A stretch of 42,500 nt of DNA, from positions 58,782,132 through 58,824,631 of the forward strand of contig CM060322.1 in NCBI GenBank assembly GCA_030674155.1. Reading direction: 5' to 3'. Shown piece by piece: positions 10,525-22,113 of this stretch. The notes under the pieces were generated by a model, which was given only the letters and a program-made list of their open reading frames with translations, ran no database searches and was not told where the DNA came from. A program made the position numbers and the translations under genes. The stretch is from Stramonita haemastoma. Taxonomy: Eukaryota > Mollusca > Gastropoda > Neogastropoda > Muricidae. The stretch's first letter is position 1; every line of letters begins with the position of its first letter.

Positions 10525-11185
10525 TTTTCAGGCAGCATATCATGGAAAAAGAAACCTGTCCATTCTTTTCAGGATGCACAGTGCATGCTGGGTATCTATG
10601 TGTCATCCACACCGCCAGGCAAAGCCAAGTCACAATATTTTCCCTGTATCTGAATTTTCTGCAGAGAAGAAGCAATCAAGTTGCCCAACACTGGATGATT
10701 GAAACAACACACAGCCCAACATCTATGTCAGGCAGGAAGTCTTTGACTCACATCAAGATGTCACCTACTTTTCAGACAGACTTACAGCTGCAGAGTCACA
10801 ACAGACAATCCTGAAACTGAACCCACCTTGCCACATGCCTATTTGAAGAAAGGAAGGCACAGTATTGTCAACAGGCATGACCAACTCTTAATGACTTTTC
10901 ACCCGACTGCTAACATCACATGCATGTTTCATTCTTTTATCCTCAGATGTGTCATCCTTTGCTCGTAACCTAAATGAAATTCTCTGTTTGATATAATAAA
11001 GAATTTGAATAAAATTTGGAAACAGTTTTCGTCTCTAGCTTCTCAAAAATTAAGTAGTTACATTGTTAGAGACACATACCCACACACAAACCAAAACAAC
11101 CACAACCCAACCCACTTCATGCATAGTTGTTTTTAAACCAATACAGTACAAAACATACTACAATCCAAAACAACACACCACTCAC
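10525..11185. other. Intron W7-W8, unique stretch
   Basis: No exon with matched splice phase and no recognised repeat. Open frames at 10542-10814 show no domain. Confidence 0.5.
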
Positions 11186-11338
11186 ACTCAAAATGTCCAT
11201 AGTGAGGCAGGAGTCTCCTGTCCTTAACTGGAACATGTTCCTGATGCCGAACAGCTCCCCCTGGTGACTGGCATCCCCCTGAATACCTTGGAAGTAGCGG
11301 CGAGCGTTCTCCGTGCCCACGGCCACAGTGTCCAGTTG
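11186..11338 (-). CDS. ERCC6L2: ERCC6L2-like helicase, window exon W7
   Basis: The acceptor ttgctgcag precedes CAACTGGAC (exon start 11338) and the donor gtgagt lies at 11185-11180; 153 bp, phase 0 to 0. The product carries [30 protein letters not shown] and [11 protein letters not shown] recall the same order of motifs in vertebrate ERCC6L2 just after the helicase-C domain ([26 protein letters not shown]), and this distinguishes ERCC6L2 from ERCC6/CSB and other SNF2 proteins. This exon is the best evidence for the gene name. A SINE begins only about 33 bp upstream of the acceptor. Confidence 0.92.
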
Positions 11339-11371
11339 CTGCAGCAACAACAAAACGGCTGCACTGGGGAT

Positions 11372-11735
11372 GGGATGGATGGCCTGGTGGTTAGTGACAC
11401 GCACGCTTGTGATCTGCTGACCCGGGTTTGATTCTCATTTAAGAGAATTTTTCTTCTGGAGTTAACATCAGTGCCGACTCCACGCCCACCCCCCAAAGTC
11501 CTTTGGATAAGACTATAAACAAAACCAAGGTCCTAAGTGTGAATGCACGCAGAACATTTCGTGCACACATTAAAACCTGTTCCGCTATTCGGAAGAGTAG
11601 GCTATTGTGTGCCATTAGAAACAGATGACAAAACTGACAAAACTGCATACCCACAGGGACTGGATGTTAAAAAGCTCATGAGTGCTTATTCCATTATCCT
11701 CAAATAGAATAATTTTCTTTTTTTAAACGGAACAG
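11372..11735 (+). mobile_element. tRNA-derived SINE (family S1), most complete copy
   Basis: The head has an A-box-like tggcctggtggttagtg (11380-11396) and a B-box-like gggtttgattctc (11425-11437), correctly spaced. The body follows: ctggagttaacatcagtgcc, gcacacattaaaacctgttc, ggctattgtgtgcc and gagtgcttattccattatcc, then an A/T-rich end. Related copies lie at 7985, 9296 and 13017. Plus strand, antisense to the host gene. Confidence 0.85.
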
Positions 11736-11790
11736 CTTTATCAACTCTCTTGTTTTTGTGTTGTATGTCATCTGCTGTTGTGTGTGTGGG

Positions 11791-12085
11791 GACAGGATAT
11801 CTCAGTGGTCAGAGAACTTGCTTTCCCAAAACTAAGGTTAAGCAGCATTGAGTGTGATTACCAAATGGATAGGTGACCGTTTGCATACCTTGGCTTCAAT
11901 ACAGTCCCCCAGTTCACCCAGCTGTAAATGGGTATCTACCCTCTTTAGGGTAAGGGAAGATAAAGCAGTGAGGGAGAGATGGGCATCACCCTCAATATGC
12001 TGGCCCTTGAAGAAGCTAAGGTCTCTGATGCCTCATTCTTCAACGACCTCATAGGTTATGGGACACCTTTATCTTTACCTCTTTT
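11791..12085 (+). mobile_element. 5S-rRNA-derived SINE, plus-strand copy
   Basis: The head ggttaagcagcattgag and tggataggtgaccg (11866-11879) match the 3' half of 5S rRNA. The body includes cagttcacccagctgtaaat and gggtatctaccctcttt and ends aggttatgggacacctttat. The same body is on the opposite strand at 2601-2842. The 5S half is too degenerate to be a functional 5S gene. Confidence 0.82.
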
Positions 12086-12629
12086 TTGTCATTTGCTGTT
12101 GTGTGTGAAGGCATGTGTGTGTTGTTTGCACAGAGGATGAAATGCGCTGATGTTGGTGGTGCTGTGAGGTCTGTGGTGACAGCCTGGTGGTCAGGCAACT
12201 GCGCTCAATCTGACAGCCCAGGATCCAGCCGCCATGGAGGTGCCCACATTACAATGTCACCACTCAGGCCCAGGTTCAAATCCTCACACCCCTTCACCAC
12301 CCCACTTACACCTCTCCTGACCGCCAGGGTGAAGGACTAGCACCCAGGACAAGGAGGGAGAGGTTGGGGACTGACAGGAGGTCGTTCACCTCCACACCAC
12401 TTTTTCTCCCCCCCCCCCCCCCCCCCCTTAGTTTTTTGTGGTTTCCATACCCCTGAGCGCAGGCTGCCGGGTGCAGGGGTAAAGGTATTCCTCATGTCTT
12501 GAGATGCATTGAGCTCTGCTGCCTGACTGAACCAGTCACCTGTGCGTGGCGGAGTTTCCACAGAAAGCGGGGTGGCATCTCACCTGTGTTCAGGTGATGG
12601 CAGGTCCCTGTCGCCTGTCTGGATGCCAC

Positions 12630-12631
<2 letters not shown>
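12086..12631. other. Intron W6-W7 with a possible tRNA-like remnant and a C run
   Basis: Around 12177-12300 there is gacagcctggtggtcaggca (A-box-like) and, about 85 bp later, aggttcaaatcct (B-box-like). The spacing is too long for a tRNA, so this is at most a SINE head with an insertion. A run of about 18 C lies at 12410-12427. No exon is visible. Confidence 0.4.
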
Positions 12632-12682
<51 letters not shown>

Positions 12683-12712
12683 TTGTGTGTGTGTGTGCGT
12701 GTGCGTGTGTGA
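12632..12712. repeat. (GT)n microsatellite
   Basis: About 80 bp of GT dinucleotides with two small interruptions. Confidence 0.97.
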
Positions 12713-13016
12713 GCATATTATTTTCCTTGTGTTTTTTTTCTTGTTTATATATTTTTTCAGGGGGTTAGGGGTGTTAGGAATGGTGGAGAGGGGAAGAAGC
12801 ATGTTAGCTTAGAGTTGTTGAACTTGGATGAAAGTGGAATAAAGCATCATGTTTGTAATGTTTCGCCTCTTGAGTCATGTTTTGTGAGATTGCTGCCATT
12901 GCCACCCCTTTTCCAGACGAATTGAGAATGAGCTTGTCACAACAAAAATCTGAGCCTGTCCTTTCTGGGACAAACTTGGAAAACTCTTTTGGGGTTTTTT
13001 TGTGTGTGTATTGTGA

Positions 13017-13450
13017 CATAGAGGACTTTTCCCTTGGAGTTAACATTAGCACTGACTCCACTCCCCCCAAAAGTCCTTCAGATGAGACTGTAAACTGAGG
13101 CCCCATGTGTAAACGCACACACATTAGATCAGACTATAAACTGAGGTTGGTGTGCAAACGCACACAGATCATCTTGCACACATGTTAAAGCCTCTTTCTG
13201 CATTTCAGAAGAGTAGGCCATTGTGTGCCAGTGGGCATGGATAACAAAATTTACAAACCTGCATACACACAGGGACTAGATACAAAAGAGCACTCAAGTG
13301 CTTATTCCATTATCCTCAAAATAATTTTTTTTTAAATAAGAATTGTGCAAAACACAGAACATCTTGTGCACATGTTAAAAACCCATTCCAGTTGTCAGAA
13401 AATTAGGCCATTTTGTGCTGGTATGAACAGATGCCATTTAAAAAAAAAAA
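13017..13450 (+). mobile_element. SINE (family S1) with internal duplications
   Basis: Body of the same family: cccttggagttaacattagc, gatgagactgtaaactgagg, catcttgcacacatgttaaa and agtgcttattccattatcct. The segment actgtaaactgagg... is duplicated at 13085 and 13132. A second partial body follows at 13362-13450 (catcttgtgcacatgttaaa, then gaacagatgccattta). The tRNA-like head is missing. Confidence 0.8.
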
Positions 13451-13506
13451 ACAAACATTAACACAGGTGTCCTTTTTAGAAAGGGTGTAGTGACTGGCTG
13501 TGTTAC

Positions 13507-13606
13507 CTGTTTGTAGATCTGTCTCAGGTAAATGTTTTCTTCAATGGAGCCCACGGAAATCAGGCGGTAGACTTCCACATTGCGTCTCTGTCCTATTCTG
13601 TAGGCT
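13507..13606 (-). CDS. ERCC6L2: ERCC6L2-like helicase, window exon W6 (motif VI)
   Basis: The acceptor gtgactgtgcag ends at 13607 and the donor gtaaca starts at 13506. The exon is 100 bp, entering in phase 2 and leaving in phase 0. Joined to the AG from W5, the first codons give Arg-Ala-Tyr-Arg-Ile-Gly-Gln, completing SNF2 motif VI (QAQD|RAYRIGQ), whose arginine contacts ATP. The rest reads [20 protein letters not shown] then QIYKQ, the conserved segment after motif VI in SNF2 enzymes. The minisatellite at 13610-14811 begins at its acceptor. It is too short to score as an open frame on its own. Confidence 0.93.
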
Positions 13607-13609
13607 CTG

Positions 13610-14811
13610 CACAGTCACCACACCAGTCATCACACACAGTATCACTGCTTGTCTAACAGTCACCAGAAACAGTATTACTCCTTGTCTAACAGTCATCACA
13701 AACAGTATCACTGCTTGTCTAACAGTCACCACACACAGTATCACTGCTTGTCTAACAGTCACCAGAAACAGTATTACTCCTTGTCTAACAGTCACCAGAA
13801 ACAGTATTACTCCTTGTCTAACAGTCACCACACACAGTATTACTCCTTGTCTAACAGTCACCAGAAACAGTATTACTCCTTGTCTAACAGTCACCACACA
13901 CAGTATTACTCCTTGTCTAACAGTCACCAGAAACAGTATTACTCCTTGTCTAACAGTCACCAGAAACAGTATTACTCCTTGTCTAACAGTCACCAGAAAC
14001 AGTATTACTCCTTGTCTAACAGTCACCATAACATTCATTAGAAACAGTATTACTCCTTGTCTAACAGTCACCAGAAACAGTATTACTCCTTGTCTAACAG
14101 TCATCACAAACAGTATCACTGCTTGTCTAACAGTCACCACACACAGTATCACTGCTTGTCTAACAGTCACCAGAAACAGTATTACTCCTTGTCTAACAGT
14201 CACCAGAAACAGTATTACTCCTTGTCTAACAGTCACCAGAAACAGTATACTCCTTGTCTAACAGTCACCAGAAACAGTATTACTCCTTGTCTAACAGTCA
14301 CCACACACAGTATTACTCCTTGTCTAACAGTCACCAGAAACAGTATTACTCCTTGTCTAACAGTCACCACACACAGTATTACTCCTTGTCTAACAGTCAC
14401 CATAACATTCATTAGAAACAGTATTACTCCTTGTCTAACAGTCACCATAAGTCACCAGAAACAGAATTACTCCTTGTCTAACAGTCACCAGAAACAGTAT
14501 TACTCTTTGTCTGACAGTCATCATAACAGTCATCAGAAACAGAATTACTCCTTGTCTGACAGTCATCATAACAGTCATCAGAAACAGTATTACTCTTTGT
14601 CTGACAGTCATCATAACAGTCATCAGAAACAGAATTACTCCTTGTCTGACAGTCATCATAACAGTCACCAGAAACAGTATTACTCCTTGTCTGACAGTCA
14701 TCATAACAGTCATCAGAAACAGTATTACTCCTTGTCTGACAGTCATCATAACAGTCATCAGAAACAGAATTACTCCTTGTCTAACAGTCATCATAGCAGT
14801 CATAACAACAA
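13610..14811. repeat. 33/45-bp minisatellite abutting the W6 acceptor
   Basis: About 25 units of a 33-bp repeat (cagtattactccttgtcta + acagtcaccagaa) with caccacacacag/cactgcttg variants. After 14450 the unit becomes 45 bp through an added cataacagtcat segment. Blocks of units recur in the same order (13680-13800 and 14100-14200, including the cataacattcattag variant at 14031 and 14401). The unit length is a multiple of 3, so frames on both strands stay open for up to 253 codons. The core acagtcaccacac also occurs in the W6 acceptor flank. Confidence 0.93.
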
Positions 14812-14856
14812 ATAACAACAAATACAACCGAAAAAAAAACACTCAAAAGTCACACA

Positions 14857-14917
<61 letters not shown>

Positions 14918-15510
14918 CACATGCGCACGTTCGTGCGCTCGTCCACACAGCACATATGCACGTACACCCATGCACACATTTAAAGTTTTAAAAAATCATT
15001 GTGTCAAACAAACAGCTTATATCAGTTACAATGTCACCAATACCATTATTTAAGACTTTAAAAAAAGAATACATGAAATGTCAATAAGCAATTTATGTCA
15101 GATGACAATATCTCCATTCTTCAGTTCATACTTCATATATTAGAAGGAAGAAAAAGAAAAAACAAAGAACGCAACAATACCATATGATAATACCCATCAC
15201 CACTAAGAGGAAATAACATAAACACTAACAAACATACACAAACAAAAAAACCCCAAACACACACAAACAACAAAAAAAACAACCAAACAAAACGAACAAA
15301 AACAAAAAAGGGGAGGGGGGTTGGCACGGATGGGGAGGGGGTGTCAAGGAGGAAGGGGGAAAACACAAACAGAAAACAGAAGAATTAAAGTAATGATTTA
15401 TGATTATATTAATAAATTTAAAAAAACCTACACATATGAACAAAAAAACAAAAAAACAACAACAAAAAAAGAAAGAAAAAAAAGGCCTTAACCACTAACC
15501 AAAGTAAAAT
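14812..15510 (-). mobile_element. Inverted fragment of the LINE 3' UTR
   Basis: Read on the minus strand, the segment follows the 3' UTR of the full-length LINE (about 20322-22500) in order: aaggccttt, cataaatcatt, the C-rich ccccctcccc block, gatgggtattatcatatggt, acataaattgcttattgaca, taatggtattggtgacattg, tttaaatgtgtgcatg and a (TG)n run. It has only one copy of the roughly 300-bp subrepeat that is multiplied in the LINE. The (CA)n at 14851-14920 belongs to it. It lacks RT coding sequence and the terminal tail. Confidence 0.85.
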
Positions 15511-15516
15511 AAAATG

Positions 15517-15640
<124 letters not shown>

Positions 15641-15651
15641 TCATGGCTGAC

Positions 15652-15747
15652 CTGTCCTGTGCCTGGAGGTCATGGCTGGGGTTCCAGTTGGGGTCAAAGA
15701 TCACGACCTTGTTGGCCCCTGTCATGTTGAGGCCTAGTCCCCCAGCC
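15652..15747 (-). CDS. ERCC6L2: ERCC6L2-like helicase, window exon W5 (motifs V-VI)
   Basis: The acceptor cttatcag ends at 15748 and the donor gtcagc starts at 15651; 96 bp, in phase 2 and out phase 2. It encodes [18 protein letters not shown] and [20 protein letters not shown] is SNF2 motif V and QAQDR begins motif VI, so the exon is essential for ATP-coupled remodelling. The frame remains open for some distance through the intronic CA repeat, which is an artefact. The exon sits between two inverted copies of LINE 3' UTR sequence. Confidence 0.94.
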
Positions 15748-15769
15748 CTGATAAGAGACATCACACCAC

Positions 15770-16264
15770 ACCACAATTACATCAGACATCACACAGAGAA
15801 TGATAACAACACACAGAGACAGACTACAACACACAGAGAATGATAACAACACACAGAGATAGACCACAAAACACAGTTACAGACTGCAACACAGAGAGAC
15901 AGACAACACACAGAGATAGACTACAACACAGAGATAGACTACAACACACAGAGATAGACTACAACACACAGACCACAACACACAGAGATTGACTACAACA
16001 CACAGAGATTGACTGCAACACACAGAGATCGACTGCAACACACAGAGATTGAGTACAACACACAGACTACAACACACAGAGATAGACCACAACACACAGA
16101 TATTGACTACAACACACAGACCACAACACACAGAGATTGACTACAACACACAGACCACAACACACAGAGATTGACTACAACACACAGAGATTGACTACAA
16201 CACACAGAGATTGACTACAACACACAGAGATTGACTGCAACACACAGAGATTGACTGCAACACA
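15770..16264. repeat. About 20-bp minisatellite, part left of the LINE
   Basis: Units such as gactacaacacacagagatt, with gaccacaacacaca and gactgcaacacaca variants, about 23 copies. The same repeat resumes at 22831 after the LINE, so the LINE split one array. Confidence 0.93.
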
Positions 16265-16400
16265 TGTCTGCCTGCCTGCAAGCCCGCATCAAACATACAG
16301 CCCATGTATAATGTTCTATATAATTACAAATGTGTTTGTGCAGGTGTCCAAATGTTAAATGCAGTGTTCCCATGATGATAAATGATTGCTTGAATGGAAA

Positions 16401-16465
<65 letters not shown>

Positions 16466-17089
16466 CCCATACTTTCACCCAGCCCCCAGCCCCCTTTCTT
16501 TTTTCTTTTTCTTTTTTTTTTTTTTTCTTTTTTTTTCTCCTCAACATCAAATGTTGATCAATGTCATGCTGCAGTGTATATCTCATTTGAGTGGATAAAT
16601 TGCCTTCTACATCTAGCAGGTATATCGGATCCAGAGACTCTTGCAACAGGGCAGTTGTTGCCTAGGGCTAGTGTGGATTGGAGTTTTTGAACCAACTCTG
16701 CCATACTATATTTTTGTTTGCTTTTTCATCTATTATTATTCGTCACTGTATCTCTTTGTGTTTAGTATCATATTAATATTTAGTGTGTGATTGGTTATAT
16801 TGATTTAGCAAAAATTGTTGTATCTTAGTTGTTCTTAAAATATTTTTCCCAATTTATATGTTTTATTATTTTTTATGACCGTAGTATATGATCTATGTAA
16901 AAACAGGACTGGATTCAAAAAGTTGTTTATTATAACACATTCATTCCTTACAGATTTTGATTTGTGTTTATATTTTAGTTTTCGAAATTGAACTATAGCT
17001 TATTTTGTCAAAAAATTTCATAATCAAGTCTCTTATTTTGATAGATCTTACATACATACATATATATATATATAAAAATCAATCTTAAC

Positions 17090-19903
17090 ATGTCTCTAAC
17101 TTTAGACAAGTGGCCCACAAAGCAAGGCCTCCGTGTAGGCTACCTGAATATCAACAATGCAACAAACAAAAAAGATGATATTTCGACCATACTGCACAAT
17201 GATGAGAATCAATTTCATTTGTTTTGCCTTGCTGAATCTCGACTCTCACCACACGTAACTGACACATGCATGAATATTCCAGGATATCAGATTTTTCGAC
17301 AGGATCCACACAAGCCCAAGTCCACTGGGTTATTAACATATTTCGCTTCTTCACTGAGTTGCAAAAGATTATACAACTTTGATGTTTATGACATTGAATC
17401 AATTTGGGTTGAAATAAAATTAAAACACAATAATCCAATATTAATAGGATTCATATACAGAAATCCTTCAGAAACCACAGAATGGTTTGAAAAATTCAAC
17501 TCTCTTATGGATGAAGTGACATTTTTAAACTATGAAACAATTATTCTTGGGGATTTTAACATCGACTTATTAAAACCCAAGCCTAAATGGAGTCACAACA
17601 TCACTATGCATGGCCTGGAACAACTAATAGACAAACCAACTCGGATAACAGATAACTCTAGAACTTTGATAGATCATATCTATACTACTACAAAACAAAA
17701 CATAACAGAAGTATGTGCCCCCTCCTGTGGATGCAGTGATCACAATGCTGTGTGTTTAACTTGGTTTAAACATCGTGTCAAAATTCCCAAAGTAGGACAT
17801 AAAACCATCTTTTACAGAAAATTTAATAACTTCAACGAACAAGACTTTCTTTCAGACTTGATAAATTCGCCATTCCAAGACATATATCAAATCAGAGACC
17901 CCAACGAAGCTGCAGAATTCTGGATTACCACATTTATTTCAGTGTATGATAGGCATGCCCCCTTCATCAAAAAAAGAGTTAAAGAAAAAATAAAACCTCC
18001 TTGGATAACAAAAGACATAGAGTCAGAAATGCGCTTAAGAGACTATTTGAAAACCCATGGTACAAAAGAAGAATTTAAAATGCAAAGAAACAAAGTAACT
18101 TCACTAAAACGGAGATCAAAACGTGATTACTTTCAAAAACTGTTAATTACAACTACCGACTCTCGCCAGGTATGGAAAGCCATCAATATTTTATGTAATA
18201 GACCTATATCAAAAAGCCAAAAGACAGTTAAAGACATAACAGCTGATGAACTGAACACCCATTTCTCAAACATCGCTACTAAAATCATATCATGTGATAA
18301 GTCAAATGAAAATGATCTCCAATACTTAGAACAATATATTGAATCAAAAGAAATTAAATTCCCAGTTGAATTATTGCCAATGACAATTAAAGACGTGTTG
18401 GAAAGTCTATCTCTCAAAAAAAATTCCAGAACACGTGACCTTGACAATCTGGATGGAAAAATATTGAACCTTTCTGGTCCTATTATAGCTGAAACACTGA
18501 CATATCTATATAACTTGTGTATAGATAAAAGCAACATTCCTCTCATATTTAAAAAGGCAAAAGTCATACCAGTCCACAAATCTGGAGATTCTTCTTGTCC
18601 TTCAAATTACAGACCAATTTCAATCCTATCGGTCTTATCCAAACCCATTGAAAAACATATCCAAAAATCTTTATATTCCTACTTTGTTAACAACAACCTA
18701 ATAAATGAAGATCAGTCAGGCTTTCGTAAAAACTATTCTTGTCACACAGCTCTAACTCAACTAACAGACAGTCTCTTACACAACATAAACGAAAATAACT
18801 ATACAGGCCTAATTTTTGTTGACTTTGAAAAAGCATTTGATGTAATTAATCACTCCCTGCTAGTGCGTAAACTTCACCTATACAAACTAACACCTGAAAT
18901 AATCAATCTTTTAAAAAGTTTTTTGTTAGATAGACAGCAGTTGGTAACTGCAAATAATCAAACATCAGAATTAGTATCTATTAGATATGGAGTACCACAA
19001 GGATCAATATTGGGTCCTCTTTTGTTCTCAATATATGTAAATGACTTACCCTTATTTCTAGATTGTAGCTGTGAAATGTTTGCTGATGACACATCCCTCT
19101 ATTGTAGTGATACTGACCCCCACAGACTAACACTCAAACTTCAAAACAATATCAACAAATTGATTACTTGGACTCAATTAAACCATATGTCCTTAAATGC
19201 TCAAAAAACTAAAAGTATGTACGTACTAGCACGACAAAAGAGGCAAAAAATGAAAAGTAAATTTCAACCTCTGTTGATAGATCAAAAAATCATTGAAGAA
19301 GTTGACTCACACAAAATTCTGGGTGTAATTATCGACAATAATCTTACTTGGACTGACCATGTGATGGCACAAGGAAAACGTCTTACAAACAAGGTACGTC
19401 AGCTATCAAAAATAAAACACTTTCTAGATAGTCATTCACGCAAACTCTTTTTTTGTGGACACATCTTGCCAATAGTTGACTATGCCTCATCTCTTTGGGA
19501 CAACTGCAGTGAAACTAATTTGAAATTCATCCATCGATTATATAAAAGAGCGCTAAAACTTGTCCTATTAAAATCAAGCTCCCTAACCATCAATGATTAT
19601 AAGCTAACAAATATTCTTACATTTCAAAACAGGCTTTATCTCAATAAAGCTCTATTTGTACAAAAAGTTGTCAATGGAAATGCCCCTCCCAAGATCACCA
19701 ATAGATTCAAAATTAATGAGCACAGGCATAACCATCTACTAACATTTCCCAGACCCAGAAACAATCTTTACAAAACAAGCTTCCTATATTCAGGTAGTGA
19801 TTTATGGAACAAGCTCCCAAAACATTTAAAATGTATCAAAAATAAAAATCAGTTCAAAAATCAGTTGAAAAATCACTTAATGCGCTTATGCAAAAATGTT
19901 TAA
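17090..19903 (+). CDS. LINE ORF: APE endonuclease and reverse transcriptase, 937 aa
   Basis: The protein would nick target DNA and copy the element RNA at the nick (target-primed reverse transcription). The N-terminal endonuclease has GYLNIN (residues 17-22), LAES with Glu49, GDFN (154-157), IDHIY (about 194-198) and SDH (216-218), the usual APE-type catalytic set. The RT has NYRPISILSVLSKP, QSGFRKNYS, FVDFEKAFD with catalytic Asp578, GVPQGSILGPLLFSIYVNDL and FADD (664-667), followed by ILGVIIDNNLTW. The C-terminal part (RLYKRALKLVL, SDLWNKLPKHLK) is typical of jockey/CR1-like elements. The frame has no stop or shift and starts at an ATG shortly after a TA repeat. The length fits a complete EN-RT ORF, so it may have been active recently. 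It uses AT-rich codons, unlike the host exons. Confidence 0.93.
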   Translation: MSLTLDKWPTKQGLRVGYLNINNATNKKDDISTILHNDENQFHLFCLAESRLSPHVTDTCMNIPGYQIFRQDPHKPKSTGLLTYFASSLSCKRLYNFDVYDIESIWVEIKLKHNNPILIGFIYRNPSETTEWFEKFNSLMDEVTFLNYETIILGDFNIDLLKPKPKWSHNITMHGLEQLIDKPTRITDNSRTLIDHIYTTTKQNITEVCAPSCGCSDHNAVCLTWFKHRVKIPKVGHKTIFYRKFNNFNEQDFLSDLINSPFQDIYQIRDPNEAAEFWITTFISVYDRHAPFIKKRVKEKIKPPWITKDIESEMRLRDYLKTHGTKEEFKMQRNKVTSLKRRSKRDYFQKLLITTTDSRQVWKAINILCNRPISKSQKTVKDITADELNTHFSNIATKIISCDKSNENDLQYLEQYIESKEIKFPVELLPMTIKDVLESLSLKKNSRTRDLDNLDGKILNLSGPIIAETLTYLYNLCIDKSNIPLIFKKAKVIPVHKSGDSSCPSNYRPISILSVLSKPIEKHIQKSLYSYFVNNNLINEDQSGFRKNYSCHTALTQLTDSLLHNINENNYTGLIFVDFEKAFDVINHSLLVRKLHLYKLTPEIINLLKSFLLDRQQLVTANNQTSELVSIRYGVPQGSILGPLLFSIYVNDLPLFLDCSCEMFADDTSLYCSDTDPHRLTLKLQNNINKLITWTQLNHMSLNAQKTKSMYVLARQKRQKMKSKFQPLLIDQKIIEEVDSHKILGVIIDNNLTWTDHVMAQGKRLTNKVRQLSKIKHFLDSHSRKLFFCGHILPIVDYASSLWDNCSETNLKFIHRLYKRALKLVLLKSSSLTINDYKLTNILTFQNRLYLNKALFVQKVVNGNAPPKITNRFKINEHRHNHLLTFPRPRNNLYKTSFLYSGSDLWNKLPKHLKCIKNKNQFKNQLKNHLMRLCKNV

Positions 19904-20769
19904 GAACTACACATCAATCCAATCAACCATACTTAGAACAGACTAAAGATATTGATACTCTCTGCTAACCCCGAAAAATCTTTCACGTGTGGCTCACTGT
20001 GACTGAAAAAGCTACACTTTGCTTGCTATATATGTATGTGGAAGGGGGAAAAGGGGGAGAAAGGGTTGGTTTTTTTTGTTTTTTTTTATTTTTTTTTTAT
20101 ATAATTTAATTTTGAACAGGATAGGGAATAAGTGATGTATGTAAACACGTGTATATTCTGCAAATTCACAAGGAGAAAACCAAACCACTGATTTGACGAC
20201 TAGATTGGATTTTTTTTTTTTTTTTTTTTTTTTTCACTTACCCAGTTTAATAGTTTCAGGATAAATATTTAATTTTTATTTTATTTTATTAATTATACTA
20301 ATGAGACTATTAGCACTATTATATTTATATTATTTTGATAAGTGGAAAGGCCTTACTTTTTTGTTCTGGTTGTTGTTGTGTATGTTTTTTGTTGTGTTTT
20401 GTTTGTTTTTTGTTTGTTTGTTTGAATGTTTGTTTGTTTGTTTTTGTTCATATGTGTAGGGTTTTTTATTCATGAAATATAATCATAAATCATTATTATA
20501 ATTCTTCTGGTTGCTGTTTGTGTTTCCCCCCTTCCTCTTGATACCCCCTCCCCACCCGTTCCCACCCCCCCTCCAAATTTTTTTCTTTTTTGAGTGTGTG
20601 GGGTGTTTTTTTGTGTGGTTTTTTGTGGGGGGTTGTGTTTGTTTGTTTGCTTGTTTTTTGTTTGTTTTTTGCTTTAGTTTTGTTTTGCTTGTTTTTTTTT
20701 CGTTCATTATGTTTGTTTGGTTCTCTGTTGCTTTTGTTTGTTTATTAGTTTTTTGGTTAGTTTGAATGT

Positions 20770-21852
20770 TTGTTAGTGTATATGTTATTTCCTCTCAGTG
20801 GAGATTGGTATTATCATATGTATTGTTGCGTTTGTTTTTCGGGTTTTATTTTTGTTTTTTTGTTTGTTTTGTTTTGTTTTGTTTTGTTTTTTCTTTTCTT
20901 CCTCATAACATAAGTATGAATTGAAGTGTGGAGATAATGTAATCTGACATAAGTTGCTTATTGACATTTCATGGATTTTTTTATTATTTTTTATTTATTT
21001 TTTTATTTTTATTTTCTATTTTTAAGTCTTAAATAATGGTTGGTGACATTGTATTGATATAAGCTGTTGACACCACATGATTTTTTTTTTTAAAAACAAT
21101 TTTAAATGTGTGCATGCCCATATGTTTGTTATGTTATTCCACTCAGTGGTGATGGGTATTATCATATGGTATTGTTGCTTTAGTTGTTTTTTCTTTTCTT
21201 TCCTTCTAATATATAATCCGTGTGGATTGGTTTTTTGATGTTTTGGTCTGATTGTTTGTTTTTTGGTGGGTTTTTTGTTTGTTTTTTGGTTGTTTTTATT
21301 ATTATTATTTTTTTTTTTTTAAGTCTTAAATAATGGTTGGTGACATTGTATTGATATAAGCTGTTTGACACCATATGATTTAAAATTTTCTTTTTTTTTT
21401 TTAATGTGTGCATGCCCATATGTTTGTTATGTTATTCCACTAAGTGGTGATGGGTATTATCATATGGTATTGTTGCTTTAGTGTTTTTTTCTTTTCTTCC
21501 TTCTAATATATAATCCGTGTGGATTGGTTTTTTGATGTTTTGGTTTGATTGTTTGTTTTTTGGTGTGTTTTTATGTGTTTTTTGTTTGTTTGGTTGGTTT
21601 TGTTTTTCTTTTGTTTGATTGTATGTTTGTTAGCGTATATGTTATTTCCTCTCAGTGATGATGGGTATTATCATAAGGTATCGTTGTGTTTGTTGTTTTT
21701 TCCTTATCTTCTTTTAAAAATATAAAGTATGAATTGAAGATAGAGATATTGTAATCTGACATAAATTGCTTATAGATTTTTTATTATTTTACTTATTTAT
21801 TTTAAAAATTTTTGTTGTTGTTGTTGTATTTATTCATTTTTTTAAAAAATTG

Positions 21853-21891
<39 letters not shown>

Positions 21892-21893
21892 CA

Positions 21894-21930
<37 letters not shown>

Positions 21931-21933
21931 TAC

Positions 21934-21988
<55 letters not shown>

Positions 21989-22032
21989 TAAGTCTTAATG
22001 TTTTTTGGTTACATTGTAATTGATATAAGCTG

Positions 22033-22113
<81 letters not shown>

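Noticed and set aside
11836..11890. 5S rRNA gene
   Set aside because: Only the second half is recognisable, it is degenerate and it continues into a SINE body.
13500..14815. Long open frames on both strands over the 33-bp array
   Set aside because: Stop-free unit with a length that is a multiple of three; the minus-strand frame near 13541 overlaps W6 in a different frame.
17151..18579. Minus-strand open frames opposite the LINE ORF
   Set aside because: Shadows of the EN-RT coding sequence without domain or splice support.
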